Of a DNA stretch of 64,000 nt, positions 18,680 to 28,291 are shown in pieces. The position numbers and the translations under genes are program-made. Position 1 is the stretch's first letter, and each line of letters starts with the position of its first letter. The notes under the pieces are model-generated. The model did not search any database. It had not been told where the DNA came from and saw nothing but the letters and a program-made list of their open reading frames with translations. The DNA comes from Legionella steelei (GTDB lineage Bacteria; Pseudomonadota; Gammaproteobacteria; Legionellales; Legionellaceae): positions 185,361 to 249,360 of the forward strand of contig NZ_LNYY01000005.1 in the NCBI RefSeq assembly GCF_001468005.1, given 5' to 3'.

Positions 18680-18874
18680 ATGAATAAAAGAGCACCTTTA
18701 ACTGTTGCCGGAATTATTCTTGCTTTAGCTGCCGTACTCCATGTTTTACGTATTATTTATCATTGGAAAGTATCTGTAGCAGGCCACAATTTTTCAATGA
18801 CAGCCAGTATTATTGCGTTGATTATTACAGCGATTCTCGCACTATGGATGTTTGTTGCGGCGATCAAGAAATAA
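18680..18874 (+). CDS. small two-helix membrane protein
   Basis: The 64-residue ORF has a GGAG ribosome-binding site close to its ATG (gacGGAGaaaaaa). It encodes two hydrophobic helices (PLTVAGIILALAAVLHVLRII; ASIIALIITAILALWMFVAA) separated by a short loop and ends in a lysine pair. I do not assign a family. It lies between the formaldehyde genes and maf on the same strand and could be read through from either. Confidence 0.7.
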   Translation: MNKRAPLTVAGIILALAAVLHVLRIIYHWKVSVAGHNFSMTASIIALIITAILALWMFVAAIKK

Positions 18875-18953
18875 AGTATGTATAATGGTTTTATTTTTAG
18901 ATTCTTTGTTAAAGAGTCATGAGCTGATTTAGGATAAACTAAAAATAAAACCT

Positions 18954-19535
18954 ATGAAAATGAATCATCTATTAAAAGTAATTCTGGCCAGTGCTTCCCC
19001 AAGACGCTTGCAAATTTTGCAAGAGCATGGGCTGTCTGCAGTTGTTATGCCAGCCAATATTGAAGAAATTCAACAAAAAAACGAAGAAGCCAAAGGATAT
19101 GTCACGCGACTTGCCAGGGAAAAAGCACAAGCTATTTTATCACAAGTTGAAACAGGTTCAGCGGATTTAATTCTGGCAGCAGATACTACCGTGGCTTATC
19201 AGAATCATATTTTAGAAAAACCTCGCGACCATGAAGATGCATATAGAATGCTGTGCATGTTAAGTGGTGGCTCGCATGAGGTCTACACTGGCTATGCTCT
19301 AGTTTTTTTACCCGAGCAAAAATGGTGGATTGATTGTGTGACAACCCATATTACGTTTCATACGCTTACAGAGCAGCAAATACAAAATTATATTGATTCA
19401 GGTGATCCCTTTGATAAAGCGGGGGGATATGGCATTCAGAATGTGTATGATACGTTTGTTAAAGAAATAAAAGGCTCGTATTACAATGTGATGGGGTTGC
19501 CCATAGAAGACATTTTGCAAAAAATGTCTTCTTAG
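18954..19535 (+). CDS. maf: Maf-family nucleoside triphosphate pyrophosphatase
   Basis: The 193-residue protein has the Maf/HAM1-fold signatures: ILASASPRRLQILQEHG near the N-terminus, the metal-binding LAADTTVAY, LEKPRDHEDAYRML, LSGGSHEVYTG and the C-terminal DPFDKAGGYGIQ with GSYYNVMGLP. Enzymes of this type remove non-canonical nucleotides such as dTTP/UTP or m7GTP, depending on subtype. The start may be the ATG at 18954 or the next in-frame ATG at 18960. It lies 79 bp after the small membrane gene. Confidence 0.94.
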   Translation: MKMNHLLKVILASASPRRLQILQEHGLSAVVMPANIEEIQQKNEEAKGYVTRLAREKAQAILSQVETGSADLILAADTTVAYQNHILEKPRDHEDAYRMLCMLSGGSHEVYTGYALVFLPEQKWWIDCVTTHITFHTLTEQQIQNYIDSGDPFDKAGGYGIQNVYDTFVKEIKGSYYNVMGLPIEDILQKMSS

Positions 19536-19562
19536 ATGAGCGGTCGTTCATACTTCTGAAAA

Positions 19563-19652
19563 GTAGGCTGGGCTGTTAAGCCCAGCATTCCAAATATTTC
19601 TTCGGAAGTAAGAATTTATTTTAAAATGGCTGGGCTTAACAGCCCAGCCTAC
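19563..19652. repeat. palindrome-ended repeat, family A copy 2
   Basis: The left end (19563-19588) and its inverted copy at the right end (19629-19652) carry the GCTGGGCTGTTAAGCCCAGC palindrome, with an internal spacer of about 40 bp. This is a shorter version of the 9.5-kb copy. It is flanked by GGGTACGCATACGTTCACG (about 19657-19675), a motif related to sequence near 22651. It lies between convergent maf and tag. Confidence 0.85.
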
Positions 19653-19717
19653 TTTTGGGGTACGCATACGTTCACGTCGAAGTGCGTTGTTTAAATCAGT
19701 TTATTTTTTTCCAGAAT

Positions 19718-20296
19718 CTATGCACTGTGCTCGCGATTCTTGCAAAAACAATCGATAACATGATCATTAACCAAACCTACTGCTTGCATGTGGGCATACA
19801 TAATTGTTGAGCCGACAAAACTCATCCCTCTTTTTTTCAAGTCTTTGGATAAGGCGTCAGATTCAGCTGTACGTGCGGGGACTTCTTGAAGTGTTTTGGG
19901 ATGATTTATTTTGGGACTTCCATTTACAAATTGCCAAATGTAGTTATCAAAAGAACCAAATTCTTGGGCGATCTGCAGAAATACTATGGCATTCTTGCGT
20001 GCTGAAAAAACTTTAAGACGATTACGAATAATCCCGGAATCATGAAGCAAGTTGTTTAATTCTTCATCGCTCATTTTTGCCACAGCATGAGGATCAAAGT
20101 GTTTGAATGCCTTGCGGTATGCTTCACGCCGTTTGAGTATGGTTTCCCAACTCAAACCTGCTTGTGCCCCTTCAAGTATGAGCATTTCAAAGTGTTTTTG
20201 ATCATCGTGTACGGGAATGCCCCATTCCTTGTCATGATATTCTTCATAATAAGGTTTGCCAGTCCCAACCCAAGCGCAGCGTTTCATAATGAGCAA
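19718..20296 (-). CDS. tag: DNA-3-methyladenine glycosylase I
   Basis: This base-excision repair enzyme removes 3-methyladenine from DNA. The protein has the Tag signatures MKRCAWVG, YEEYHDKEWGIPVHDD, FEMLILEGAQAGLSWETIL, FVGSTIMYAHMQAVGLVNDH and the Cys/His residues of the zinc-snap motif (RCAW near the start; DHVIDCFC at the end). The frame opens with TTG at 20296 just after AGGAGAT; the ATG at 20287 aligns better with E. coli Tag. Both are possible and differ by three residues. Confidence 0.95.
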   Translation of the reverse strand: MLIMKRCAWVGTGKPYYEEYHDKEWGIPVHDDQKHFEMLILEGAQAGLSWETILKRREAYRKAFKHFDPHAVAKMSDEELNNLLHDSGIIRNRLKVFSARKNAIVFLQIAQEFGSFDNYIWQFVNGSPKINHPKTLQEVPARTAESDALSKDLKKRGMSFVGSTIMYAHMQAVGLVNDHVIDCFCKNREHSA

Positions 20297-20497
20297 CTAT
20301 CTCCTATAAATTTTTATCCATGAATTTGCTTAATCATAGCGTTTTTAAGGGGTAAAGACTATTTAAATCCCGTTTTATTCAGGTAAATCGCCTCTTTTCG
20401 AGTAGTGTTTGCCTAAGAAACACTGGCTTCGTCTTGTATTTGTTCAGGAATGGCTTAAAATTCACTACATACAATCATATTATATTTAGAGAACTTC

Positions 20498-22078
20498 ATG
20501 TCCGATTTTTATCAGGATTTTAATACACGACGCACCTTTGCAATTATCTCTCATCCTGACGCAGGTAAAACAACTGTAACCGAAAAATTACTTTTGTTCG
20601 GAGGTGCAATTCAATTGGCTGGAACTGTAAAAGGACGTAAAGCCGATCGGCATGCGACCTCAGACTGGATGGAAATGGAAAAAGAACGTGGTATTTCTAT
20701 TACTACTTCGGTAATGCAGTTTGTACATAATCAACATGTCATGAATTTGTTAGATACCCCAGGACACGAGGACTTTTCTGAGGATACGTATCGTACTTTG
20801 ACGGCAGTAGATTCTGCCTTGATGGTTATTGACGTTGCTAAAGGGGTTGAGGATAGAACAGTTAAATTGATGGAAGTCTGTCGTTTGCGCGATACACCGA
20901 TTATGACTTTTATTAATAAGCTGGATCGTGAAGGCCGTGAGCCTATTGATTTGCTGGATGAGGTTGAATCTGTGTTAGGGATTCAATGTGCTCCGGTTAC
21001 TTGGCCTGTAGGTATGGGCAAACGTTTTAAAGGCATTTATCATCGCTATGAAGATATCGTTTATCTATATCAACCTGGAAAAAATGCACAAAAACAAGAA
21101 GCAATGCAAATTAAAGGCTTGGATAATCCTCAGCTGGATGAAATATTGGGCGAAAGTGCCCAAGAGTTGCGTGAAGAAATTGAATTAGTAAAGGGGGCTT
21201 CTCATGAGTTCAATTTGGAAGCTTATTTAGCAGGTAAAATGACACCAGTCTATTTTGGTTCTGCGATTAATAATTTTGGTATTAAAGAATTATTGGATGA
21301 TTACGTACGCTATGCTCCAGGTCCACAACCGCGGACAGCCCAAGAGCGTATCGTATCTTCTGATGAAAATGCGTTCAGCGGATTTGTGTTTAAAATCCAG
21401 GCTAATATGGATCCCAAGCATAGGGATAGAATTGCTTTTTTACGAATTTGCTCCGGAGCTTATAGAAAAGGAATGAAGCTCAATCACCTACGTATTGGTA
21501 AAGAAGTGCAAATTGCGAATGCATTAACTTTTATGGCGGGTGATCGCTCACATACAGAGGTTGCTTTACCTGGTGATATTATTGGTTTACATAATCATGG
21601 AACCATTCGCATAGGTGATACCTTTACTCAAGGAGAGCAATTAAAATTCACTGGTATTCCTAATTTTGCCCCTGAGCTGTTTCGGTTGGTGCGTCTAAAA
21701 GATCCTTTAAAGAGTAAGGCGTTATTAAAAGGTTTGATTGAATTATCTGAAGAGGGTGCAACACAAGTATTTCGACCATTAAATAGCAACCAGTTAATCC
21801 TGGGAGCAGTAGGTGTGTTGCAATTTGACGTGGTAGCTCATCGCTTAAAACATGAATATAAAGTGGATTGTATTTATGAAACAGTGAATGTCGCTTGTGC
21901 ACGTTGGGTTTACTCTGATGATGATAAGGCAATGAGTGAGTTTCGAACCAAAGCACATGATTATTTGGCTTTAGATGGAAGCGATGCTTTGATGTATCTT
22001 GCTCCAACGCGTGTTAATTTAACAATGGCTGAAGAGCGTTATCCTAAAATTAAGTTTCATGCGACAAGAGAACATTAG
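20498..22078 (+). CDS. prfC: peptide chain release factor 3
   Basis: This translational GTPase recycles RF1/RF2 from the ribosome after termination. The 526-residue protein has all G-motifs: [15 protein letters not shown] (P-loop), [11 protein letters not shown] (switch I), [14 protein letters not shown] (switch II), [16 protein letters not shown] (RF3-specific NKxD context). It then has the RF3-type second and third domains ([18 protein letters not shown]). Length is normal. It is followed by a GTAGCC-family hairpin that could serve as transcript end. Confidence 0.97.
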   Translation: MSDFYQDFNTRRTFAIISHPDAGKTTVTEKLLLFGGAIQLAGTVKGRKADRHATSDWMEMEKERGISITTSVMQFVHNQHVMNLLDTPGHEDFSEDTYRTLTAVDSALMVIDVAKGVEDRTVKLMEVCRLRDTPIMTFINKLDREGREPIDLLDEVESVLGIQCAPVTWPVGMGKRFKGIYHRYEDIVYLYQPGKNAQKQEAMQIKGLDNPQLDEILGESAQELREEIELVKGASHEFNLEAYLAGKMTPVYFGSAINNFGIKELLDDYVRYAPGPQPRTAQERIVSSDENAFSGFVFKIQANMDPKHRDRIAFLRICSGAYRKGMKLNHLRIGKEVQIANALTFMAGDRSHTEVALPGDIIGLHNHGTIRIGDTFTQGEQLKFTGIPNFAPELFRLVRLKDPLKSKALLKGLIELSEEGATQVFRPLNSNQLILGAVGVLQFDVVAHRLKHEYKVDCIYETVNVACARWVYSDDDKAMSEFRTKAHDYLALDGSDALMYLAPTRVNLTMAEERYPKIKFHATREH

Positions 22079-22085
22079 AGTTTAT

Positions 22086-22122
22086 TGTAGCCCGGGTTCC
22101 GCTTTGCTGCACCCAGGCTACA
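22086..22122. repeat. GTAGCC-family hairpin after prfC
   Basis: TGTAGCCCGGGT and ACCCAGGCTACA form a long stem around a 13-base loop. It is one arm-pair of the dispersed REP-like family and lies between convergent genes, where it could stop transcripts from both sides, though no T-run follows. Confidence 0.7.
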
Positions 22123-22136
22123 ATATAATTAAATGA

Positions 22137-22520
22137 TTATGCGGTACAAATTGCTTTAACTGTATGTTGACCAAAATTTGTGATTTCAACTTTTGCACCA
22201 GATTCGGCACTTATCTTCAGATTTTCACCTGGATGGACGGTGATTCGTAAAGATTCTCCAGCTGACAAACTGACGTCATTAACCTTTCCTTTTTTAGCTA
22301 ATGCTGTAACTACAAATTCATCGCTTTCGTCTTCTGTAGCGATCTTGCAATTGGCTTCTACTGGCCAAAATAGGTAGTTAAGAAATATTTGCGGATCATT
22401 ACTCGGCAATTCATATTCAATAGTGACTCCTCGTTGGAGTAAATGACTTTCTGTAGAATACGCGTTTGTACTTAAAGATGCAGCGACGCACAACAAGCCA
22501 AGTCCAAGTTTTCGTAGCAT
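22137..22520 (-). CDS. secreted/periplasmic orphan protein
   Basis: This 127-residue protein starts with a clear signal peptide (MLRKLGLGLLCVAASLSTNA, cleavage near YS-TE). The mature part is an all-beta-looking domain with two cysteines (EANCKI and VKAICTA) that could make one disulphide. I do not recognise a family, but short exported proteins of this layout are common in Legionella. It converges on prfC across the REP-like hairpin. Confidence 0.75.
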   Translation of the reverse strand: MLRKLGLGLLCVAASLSTNAYSTESHLLQRGVTIEYELPSNDPQIFLNYLFWPVEANCKIATEDESDEFVVTALAKKGKVNDVSLSAGESLRITVHPGENLKISAESGAKVEITNFGQHTVKAICTA

Positions 22521-22650
22521 TATATAACTCCGTAACAGTAAAACGAGCTAAGATACCCTTATTTCATAGGTATGGCAAACGAATATTCGTCGATTGAATA
22601 GTAGAATTATAGGGCTGGATATCGAGTGGAGTCTTGGTTTATGTACGTAA

Positions 22651-22745
22651 ACGTATGCGTGTCCGTGAACGTCCCCGAAAAAGTGGTCTCAGCTAATATA
22701 AACATTAGCTAGAGGCATACAGGAGTTTTTCGGGCACGCATATGT
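22651..22745. repeat. imperfect inverted repeat with nested hairpin
   Basis: The left arm (22651-22684) reads ACGTATGCGTGTCC...CCCGAAAAAG and the right arm (22725-22745) reads GTTTTTCGGGCACGCATATGT, an inverted match with a gap. In the middle, AGCTAAT and ATTAGCT (22691-22710) form a second stem. The 15-mer TTTTTCGGGCACGCA recurs exactly at 36986-37000. No ORF is present. It lies between the secreted orphan and pntB. Confidence 0.7.
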
Positions 22746-22773
22746 TGCCATGTTCAAATAGCAGATATATCTA

Positions 22774-24171
22774 CTACAATGCCTCCAAAGCCTTTGCAAT
22801 CGATTCGGTCATTGCTTTAGCATCACCAAAAAGCATGTACGTATTATCATGATAAAACAAATCGTTTTCGACTCCTGCATAGCCTGGAGCCATACTTCGT
22901 TTAACAAATAATACATTTCTTGCTTTCTCTACTTCCAAGACTGGCATGCCATAAATTGGCGAACTCGGATCCGTTTTTGCTGCGGGATTGGTTATATCAT
23001 TCGCTCCAATAACATACGCTACATCACAGCTTGCAAAGTCTCGGTTAATTTCACTTTGTTCAAAAACTCTATCATAAGGAATATTGGCTTCAGCAAGTAA
23101 CACATTCATATGCCCAGGCATACGACCAGCAACAGGGTGGATTGCAAAACGAACTTTGATATTGCGGTGTTCTAGGGCATCAACCAATTCTTTAACAGCA
23201 TGTTGCGCATGCGCTACGGCCATGCCATATCCAGGCACAATGATTACGTCTTTTGCATTATTTAAGAGGAATGCAGCATCTTCACCATTACCTTGTCGTA
23301 CTGTGCGCGATTCATTGGTTGCATTAGCCTGTGAATGGCTCCCTGATGATTGGATGCCGCCAAAAATCACATTAAAAATAGAACGATTCATTCCAACGCA
23401 CATAATGTAACTCAGAATGGCTCCACTCGCACCTACTAAAGCTCCTGTAATCACCAGTAAATGGTTGCTGAGTGTAAATCCAATACCTGCTGCGGCCCAT
23501 CCTGAGTAGGAGTTCAGCATGGATATAACCACAGGCATGTCTGCGCCACCAATAGGAATAATGAGTAATACACCCAGTAAAAAGGCTATCCCAGCCATTA
23601 CACTAAACAGTGTGAGTGTTTGATTCATTAAAAACAAGACAAATAAAATGAGGATGACTAATGCTGCAATTAGGTTAATCTTATTATGACCCATGAGTTT
23701 AATGGGGACTCCTGACATAATGCCTTGCAATTTGAGAAAAGCAATGACTGAGCCTGAAAAAGTGATGGCTCCGATAATTAAACCAAGACTCATTTCGACG
23801 AGGCTTGCTTTGGCAATTGCTCCTGGATCGCCAATATGAAAAGAAGTAGGGGATAGGAACGCACAAAAAGCAACTAAAACTGCGGCCATCCCCACTAATG
23901 AGTGGAATGCTGCGACAAGTTGCGGTATGGCTGTCATATTAATTTTGTAGGCAATGTAGGTTCCTATGATACCCCCTGCGATGATTAAACCAATAAGTAG
24001 GGGCTGATGATATGTTGTCGGCATCATCAAGGTCGAACCTACTGCAAGGATCATCCCGGCAATTCCTAAAAGATTTCCCCTGCGTGCTGATGCAGGACTA
24101 GCTAGACCTTTTAGCGCTAATATAAAACACACAGCTGATAATAAATAAAATAAAGGAACCAGAGTTGTCAT
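22774..24171 (-). CDS. pntB: NAD(P) transhydrogenase subunit beta
   Basis: The beta subunit of the proton-translocating transhydrogenase carries the NADP(H)-binding domain III. The N-terminal two-thirds of the 465 residues hold about nine membrane helices (e.g. [48 protein letters not shown]). The C-terminal part holds the [18 protein letters not shown] nucleotide motif, [21 protein letters not shown] and [12 protein letters not shown]. It follows the two alpha-subunit genes with 12 bp spacing, so the pnt cluster is one operon that makes NADPH from NADH using the proton gradient. Confidence 0.96.
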   Translation of the reverse strand: MTTLVPLFYLLSAVCFILALKGLASPASARRGNLLGIAGMILAVGSTLMMPTTYHQPLLIGLIIAGGIIGTYIAYKINMTAIPQLVAAFHSLVGMAAVLVAFCAFLSPTSFHIGDPGAIAKASLVEMSLGLIIGAITFSGSVIAFLKLQGIMSGVPIKLMGHNKINLIAALVILILFVLFLMNQTLTLFSVMAGIAFLLGVLLIIPIGGADMPVVISMLNSYSGWAAAGIGFTLSNHLLVITGALVGASGAILSYIMCVGMNRSIFNVIFGGIQSSGSHSQANATNESRTVRQGNGEDAAFLLNNAKDVIIVPGYGMAVAHAQHAVKELVDALEHRNIKVRFAIHPVAGRMPGHMNVLLAEANIPYDRVFEQSEINRDFASCDVAYVIGANDITNPAAKTDPSSPIYGMPVLEVEKARNVLFVKRSMAPGYAGVENDLFYHDNTYMLFGDAKAMTESIAKALEAL

Positions 24172-24183
24172 AAAAAATCATCC

Positions 24184-24480
24184 TTATTTTTTATACATAC
24201 GTAACATACGTTGGGTTACAACAAATCCACCAAAAATATTAATTGAGGTAATAAATATTGCTAGACCCCCAATCCAGGTGATTTTCCCTGTGAGCTGGCT
24301 ACCCGCCGCAATAAGTGCCCCTAAAACGATAATACTTGATATGGCGTTGGTCACCGACATTAACGGGGTATGTAGTGCTGGAGTGACTTTCCAAACCACA
24401 TAATATCCAACAAAGCAGGCCAAAACAAAAATGGTCAGTATGGCAATGTATGGATTTCCGAGAGAGTTCATCTCATGCAT
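24184..24480 (-). CDS. pntAB: NAD(P) transhydrogenase alpha subunit, membrane part
   Basis: A 98-residue protein with three membrane helices: [40 protein letters not shown] and [24 protein letters not shown]. It corresponds to the C-terminal membrane domain of E. coli PntA, encoded here as a separate chain as in Rhodospirillum. Its start overlaps the end of the larger alpha gene by eight bases, indicating coupled translation. Confidence 0.95.
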   Translation of the reverse strand: MHEMNSLGNPYIAILTIFVLACFVGYYVVWKVTPALHTPLMSVTNAISSIIVLGALIAAGSQLTGKITWIGGLAIFITSINIFGGFVVTQRMLRMYKK

Positions 24481-25603
24481 TTTGCGTCTCCTTTTTTACC
24501 TGGAACGGTAGGTATTGATTCTGATGACAAAGTACGGCCTGCTGAATAATTTCATCGTTAGGGTTTAATGTAATTTCGGGTGGGTTCTGGGCCAATAGAT
24601 TAATTAAATGTACTAGATTATTGGCATAAAGCTCACTTGCAGTAGCTGGCACTAGTCCTGCCATGTTACTTACACCAATGATGGTTACTTCCCCATGTTT
24701 TACTGTTTTATCAACAACACTGACTTCACAATTTCCACCGCGGGAGGTTGCAAGATCAACGACAATCGAACCGGGTTTCATTTGCGCTACAGTTTTTTGG
24801 TACAATAATATAGGTGCTTTTCTACCAGGGATTAAGGCTGTGGAAATAATGATGTCGGCTAGTTTAGCGTATTGATCAATAAGTTCTGCTTGAAGTTTTT
24901 TATATTCTTCACTCATTTCAGAGGCATACCCGCCTTTAGTTTCATTGTCTTGATCCTGACTTACTTCAATAAATTCTGCGCCTAAACTTTCAACTTGTTC
25001 TTTTGCTGCACGGCGTACGTCGAATGCATAAACTACGGCACCTAAACGTTTGGCTGTAGCTATGGCCTGTAACCCTGCGACTCCAGCACCGAGAACAAGC
25101 ACTTTAGCCGGTTGAATCATTCCTGCAGCTGTCATCATCATAGGAATTGCTCGATGAAATTGGGAACATGCTTCTAAGACCGCTCTGTAACCTGCTAAGT
25201 TTGCTTGTGAGGATAGACTATCCATGCTTTGGGCACGACTGATGCGCGGTATAAGGTTCATTGAAACCAGTGTAATTTGATTTTCCTTACACCAGGTAAT
25301 TAATTTGCTTTCTGGCTCATTATCGATATGACCTATGACCAAAGCGCCTTGAGATAAACCCTCTAGATCTTTGGGATCAGGTTCATTAATGCAAAGCAGG
25401 ATATTGGCTTTTTCCAATATGTTATTTTTATTCTGAATCGATACACCAACGTGTTCATAATCTTGATCTCTAAAACTTGCAGCGAGTCCTGCATTTTTTT
25501 CTATAGCGACTTCAAAACCTGACTTGATAAAGTGTTTTGCCGAGTTAGGCGTGATAGCTACTCGAGTTTCATTACCTGGTGCTAGTAGGGTTGCAATCAT
25601 CAT
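24473..25603 (-). CDS. pntAA: NAD(P) transhydrogenase alpha subunit, NAD-binding part
   Basis: This 376-residue soluble subunit binds NAD(H) (domain I). It has the alanine-dehydrogenase/PntA N-terminal pattern [14 protein letters not shown], the [11 protein letters not shown] motif, the Rossmann signature [22 protein letters not shown] followed by FDVR, and [12 protein letters not shown]. The tandem MM start follows a TTTACCCC stretch with only a weak ribosome-binding site. First gene of the three-gene pnt operon. Confidence 0.96.
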   Translation of the reverse strand: MMIATLLAPGNETRVAITPNSAKHFIKSGFEVAIEKNAGLAASFRDQDYEHVGVSIQNKNNILEKANILLCINEPDPKDLEGLSQGALVIGHIDNEPESKLITWCKENQITLVSMNLIPRISRAQSMDSLSSQANLAGYRAVLEACSQFHRAIPMMMTAAGMIQPAKVLVLGAGVAGLQAIATAKRLGAVVYAFDVRRAAKEQVESLGAEFIEVSQDQDNETKGGYASEMSEEYKKLQAELIDQYAKLADIIISTALIPGRKAPILLYQKTVAQMKPGSIVVDLATSRGGNCEVSVVDKTVKHGEVTIIGVSNMAGLVPATASELYANNLVHLINLLAQNPPEITLNPNDEIIQQAVLCHQNQYLPFQVKKETQNA

Positions 25604-25711
25604 GGGGTAAATCCTTTTTACCTAAATATTTCATTATCCTATTGTAATTTAGACTGATTTTCTATAGTAGAAGTTAGATTTTGACAAATCTAGTATGGAT
25701 GTTTTTTGTAA

Positions 25712-27682
25712 CTAAGTAGGCGGGTTGCTTGGTTTACTTTGTTCTTCCTGCAAACTGTCTACCTCGATAGCCAACGCAATTTGATTGGCGCATGACTCTA
25801 GAAGCTGTATTTTTTCAGGTGTCATGTAATCACCATTCTTAGTAGGTTGGACTCTCAAAACGCCCATTGTACCGCGGGCGCCAAGTAACGGTATAAACAA
25901 TGCATTAGAAAATGAGAGCGTATCAGTTCCTGAGCCTGCTTTTTGTCCTAGTTCAAATACCCACTGGGCAATGCTGTATTCTTTTTCATCTAATTCTTGA
26001 TGTGATTGTGCTCTGGCGCGCACGACAAGGCGCTCATTCTTGGGTAAGAGCGCGATAATTTCACAGTGAAAAATTTCTGAAATAAAATTGACTCCCGTTC
26101 TTAGTAGTCTGACTATTCCCCGCGTTCTTGATAACCTGCGACTTAAGGTATATAAGACGGATGTTTGGTATTCTGCAAGACGCGCAATTTCTGATTGGCG
26201 GCGGGTGACTAAAGTTAATTGGCAGATAATTAGTGCCATAATGAACATCATAAGTAAAGTGAAGAAATAATCGGATTGTGCGATTAAAAAACTGTAGTAA
26301 GGCGGAATAAACCAATAATCATAAATAAAAATGCTGAGAAAAATTCCTAAAATTGCAGGTCCTGTAAGGCCTAATAAGGCAATACAAATCATTCCTATTA
26401 AATAAACTAGGGTTATACTGGTTTCGTTGACCAGAGGATAAATGAAATAGTTAACCAATGTCGTGACGGCGACAATGCTGGTTGATAAAAGATAGTAGAA
26501 CCAAGACGTCTGTGGTTTGAGAGGCGATTTTTCTCTTGATCTTTTTGATGCCATAGTTATGGTATACACATCAATTTCACCGCTATAGCGTAAAATTTCA
26601 TCGGCCAAACTACGAAAGAAAAAATTTTTCCAGCGTGTACGAATTTGCTTGCAGATCATAATTAGGGTGACATTTTGCTCACGAGCAAAATTGATAATTT
26701 CTTTAACAAGGTCATAAGCCATTAAAATATGGGTTTCGGCACCTAGCTGTTCTGCAAAAAATAAATTCCTTATGGCTTGGTTTCGTTGCGTTATGGATAA
26801 TTGAGTTCGAGTAGAATCAACATATACTGCAATCCAATCGGCTTGTAGGCTGGTTGCCATCCTTTTGGCAGCGCGAATCAATTTATGTGATTCGGGCCCT
26901 GGGCCAACGCAAACAAGTATTTTTTCCATGATGGGCCAGATGTGTTTAATACCTTGGCCTTGCCTGTATAAAAGCACCTGTGTATTAACTCGTTTTGCTA
27001 AAGTACGTAATGCCAATTCACGTAGCGCCATCAAGTTACCTTTGCGAAAATAAAACTCTGCTGCGAGGCGTGCTTGTTTGGGAACGTAGACCTTCCCTTC
27101 GGACAGGCGCTTTAATAAATCTTCTGGGGCTAGGTCGACTAACTCAATTGTATTGGCTCGTTCTATCATAGCGTCAGGAACAGTTTCCTGAACAGGGGCG
27201 TGAATGATTTGGGAGACATCATCATTGAGGCTTTCTATATGTTGCACATTAAGGGTTGTACACACATCAATTCCACGGTCCAATAATTCTTTAATGTCTT
27301 GCCAGCGCTTTTTATGGCGGACACCACTCACATTGGTATGGGCCATTTCATCCATGAGAATTAATCCCGGATTTCTTTTCAGGGCAGCATTCAGATCAAA
27401 CTCTTGTATTTGTTTTCCGTGATAATCAATCGTTACTTTAGGCAAGACGACAAAGTTTTTAAGTATTTCTTCAATTTCAATTCGTCCATGTGATTCGACG
27501 ATACCTACTACAATGTCTAATCCTTTAGCCTGTTCTTGCATTGCTTCAAGTAGCATGGAGTGCGTTTTTCCTACTCCTGGTGCGGCACCAAGATAAATTT
27601 TGAATTTGCCACGTTGTTTTTGCTGTTCCTCTTCTATTACCTGTTGTAATAATGCATTGGGATCCGGGCGATTATCAGTCAT
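25712..27682 (-). CDS. kdpD: KdpD-like sensor lacking the histidine-kinase core
   Basis: The 656-residue protein has the complete sensory half of KdpD. Residues 1-210 are the KdpD domain with Walker A GAAPGVGKT (32-40) and DEMAHTNV; about 250-375 is a USP-like domain (ILVCVGPGPESHKLI); four membrane helices lie at about 400-500; a GAF domain follows (about 510-640). It stops after the GAF segment (NQIALAIEVDSL), where normal KdpD (about 890 residues) continues with HisKA and HATPase domains. No H-box or N/G boxes are present, and no kdpE follows. Its start overlaps the kdpC stop by four bases. It may regulate the pump by protein contact rather than phosphorylation. Confidence 0.92.
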   Translation of the reverse strand: MTDNRPDPNALLQQVIEEEQQKQRGKFKIYLGAAPGVGKTHSMLLEAMQEQAKGLDIVVGIVESHGRIEIEEILKNFVVLPKVTIDYHGKQIQEFDLNAALKRNPGLILMDEMAHTNVSGVRHKKRWQDIKELLDRGIDVCTTLNVQHIESLNDDVSQIIHAPVQETVPDAMIERANTIELVDLAPEDLLKRLSEGKVYVPKQARLAAEFYFRKGNLMALRELALRTLAKRVNTQVLLYRQGQGIKHIWPIMEKILVCVGPGPESHKLIRAAKRMATSLQADWIAVYVDSTRTQLSITQRNQAIRNLFFAEQLGAETHILMAYDLVKEIINFAREQNVTLIMICKQIRTRWKNFFFRSLADEILRYSGEIDVYTITMASKRSREKSPLKPQTSWFYYLLSTSIVAVTTLVNYFIYPLVNETSITLVYLIGMICIALLGLTGPAILGIFLSIFIYDYWFIPPYYSFLIAQSDYFFTLLMMFIMALIICQLTLVTRRQSEIARLAEYQTSVLYTLSRRLSRTRGIVRLLRTGVNFISEIFHCEIIALLPKNERLVVRARAQSHQELDEKEYSIAQWVFELGQKAGSGTDTLSFSNALFIPLLGARGTMGVLRVQPTKNGDYMTPEKIQLLESCANQIALAIEVDSLQEEQSKPSNPPT

Positions 27683-28287
27683 TTAGTAGTCCTTATATGA
27701 TCTAGAGCTAAATTAAGCTCCAACACATTGATTCGAGGTTCTCCTAAAAGATGCAAGGTACGTTTTTTTATGAATTGATTGACTAATACTTGAATTTCTT
27801 GTTCTGAAATATTGCGTGCTTTGGCAATACGAGGTATTTGATAAAAGGCTGCGAGCGGGCTTATTTCAGGGTCCAACCCACTACCAGACGCAGTGACTAA
27901 ATCCACTGGGGTTAAGTGCTTGGTCGTTTCATTTTGATTTGCTGCAGTGTATTGCTGAAGTTTAGTGAGTCGTTTTTTTACGGTATCCAAAAACTCTGGA
28001 TTGGAAGGACCCATATTTGAACCTGAAGAACTCATTGCATTATAGGGAAATGGGGTAGTGGCCGAAGGCCTTCCCCAAAAATAATTAGGTGCATCAAAGT
28101 ATTGTCCAATAAGTGCAGAGCCAATCGGTTTGCCATTGTGCTGTAACAAACTGCCATTTGCTTGATAAGGGAAAAATATTTGTGCTAACACAGTAACAAG
28201 TGCAGGATAGATTATGCCTGTCAGAAGTGAAAAGAGTAGTAGGAAGATTAAGGCTGTTTTGATTTGTTTTAGGGCATCTATAATCAT
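27679..28287 (-). CDS. kdpC: potassium-transporting ATPase subunit C
   Basis: The 202-residue KdpC has one N-terminal membrane helix (ALIFLLLFSLLTGIIYPALVT) and a periplasmic/soluble domain with the family landmarks GSALIGQYF, FWGRPSAT, NMGPSNPEFLDTV, PVDLVTASGSGLDPEISPLAA and NVLELN. It stabilises the KdpFABC pump and may help ATP binding. It sits between kdpB (4 bp gap) and kdpD (4 bp overlap). Confidence 0.97.
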   Translation of the reverse strand: MIIDALKQIKTALIFLLLFSLLTGIIYPALVTVLAQIFFPYQANGSLLQHNGKPIGSALIGQYFDAPNYFWGRPSATTPFPYNAMSSSGSNMGPSNPEFLDTVKKRLTKLQQYTAANQNETTKHLTPVDLVTASGSGLDPEISPLAAFYQIPRIAKARNISEQEIQVLVNQFIKKRTLHLLGEPRINVLELNLALDHIRTTK

Positions 28288-28291
28288 TTTT

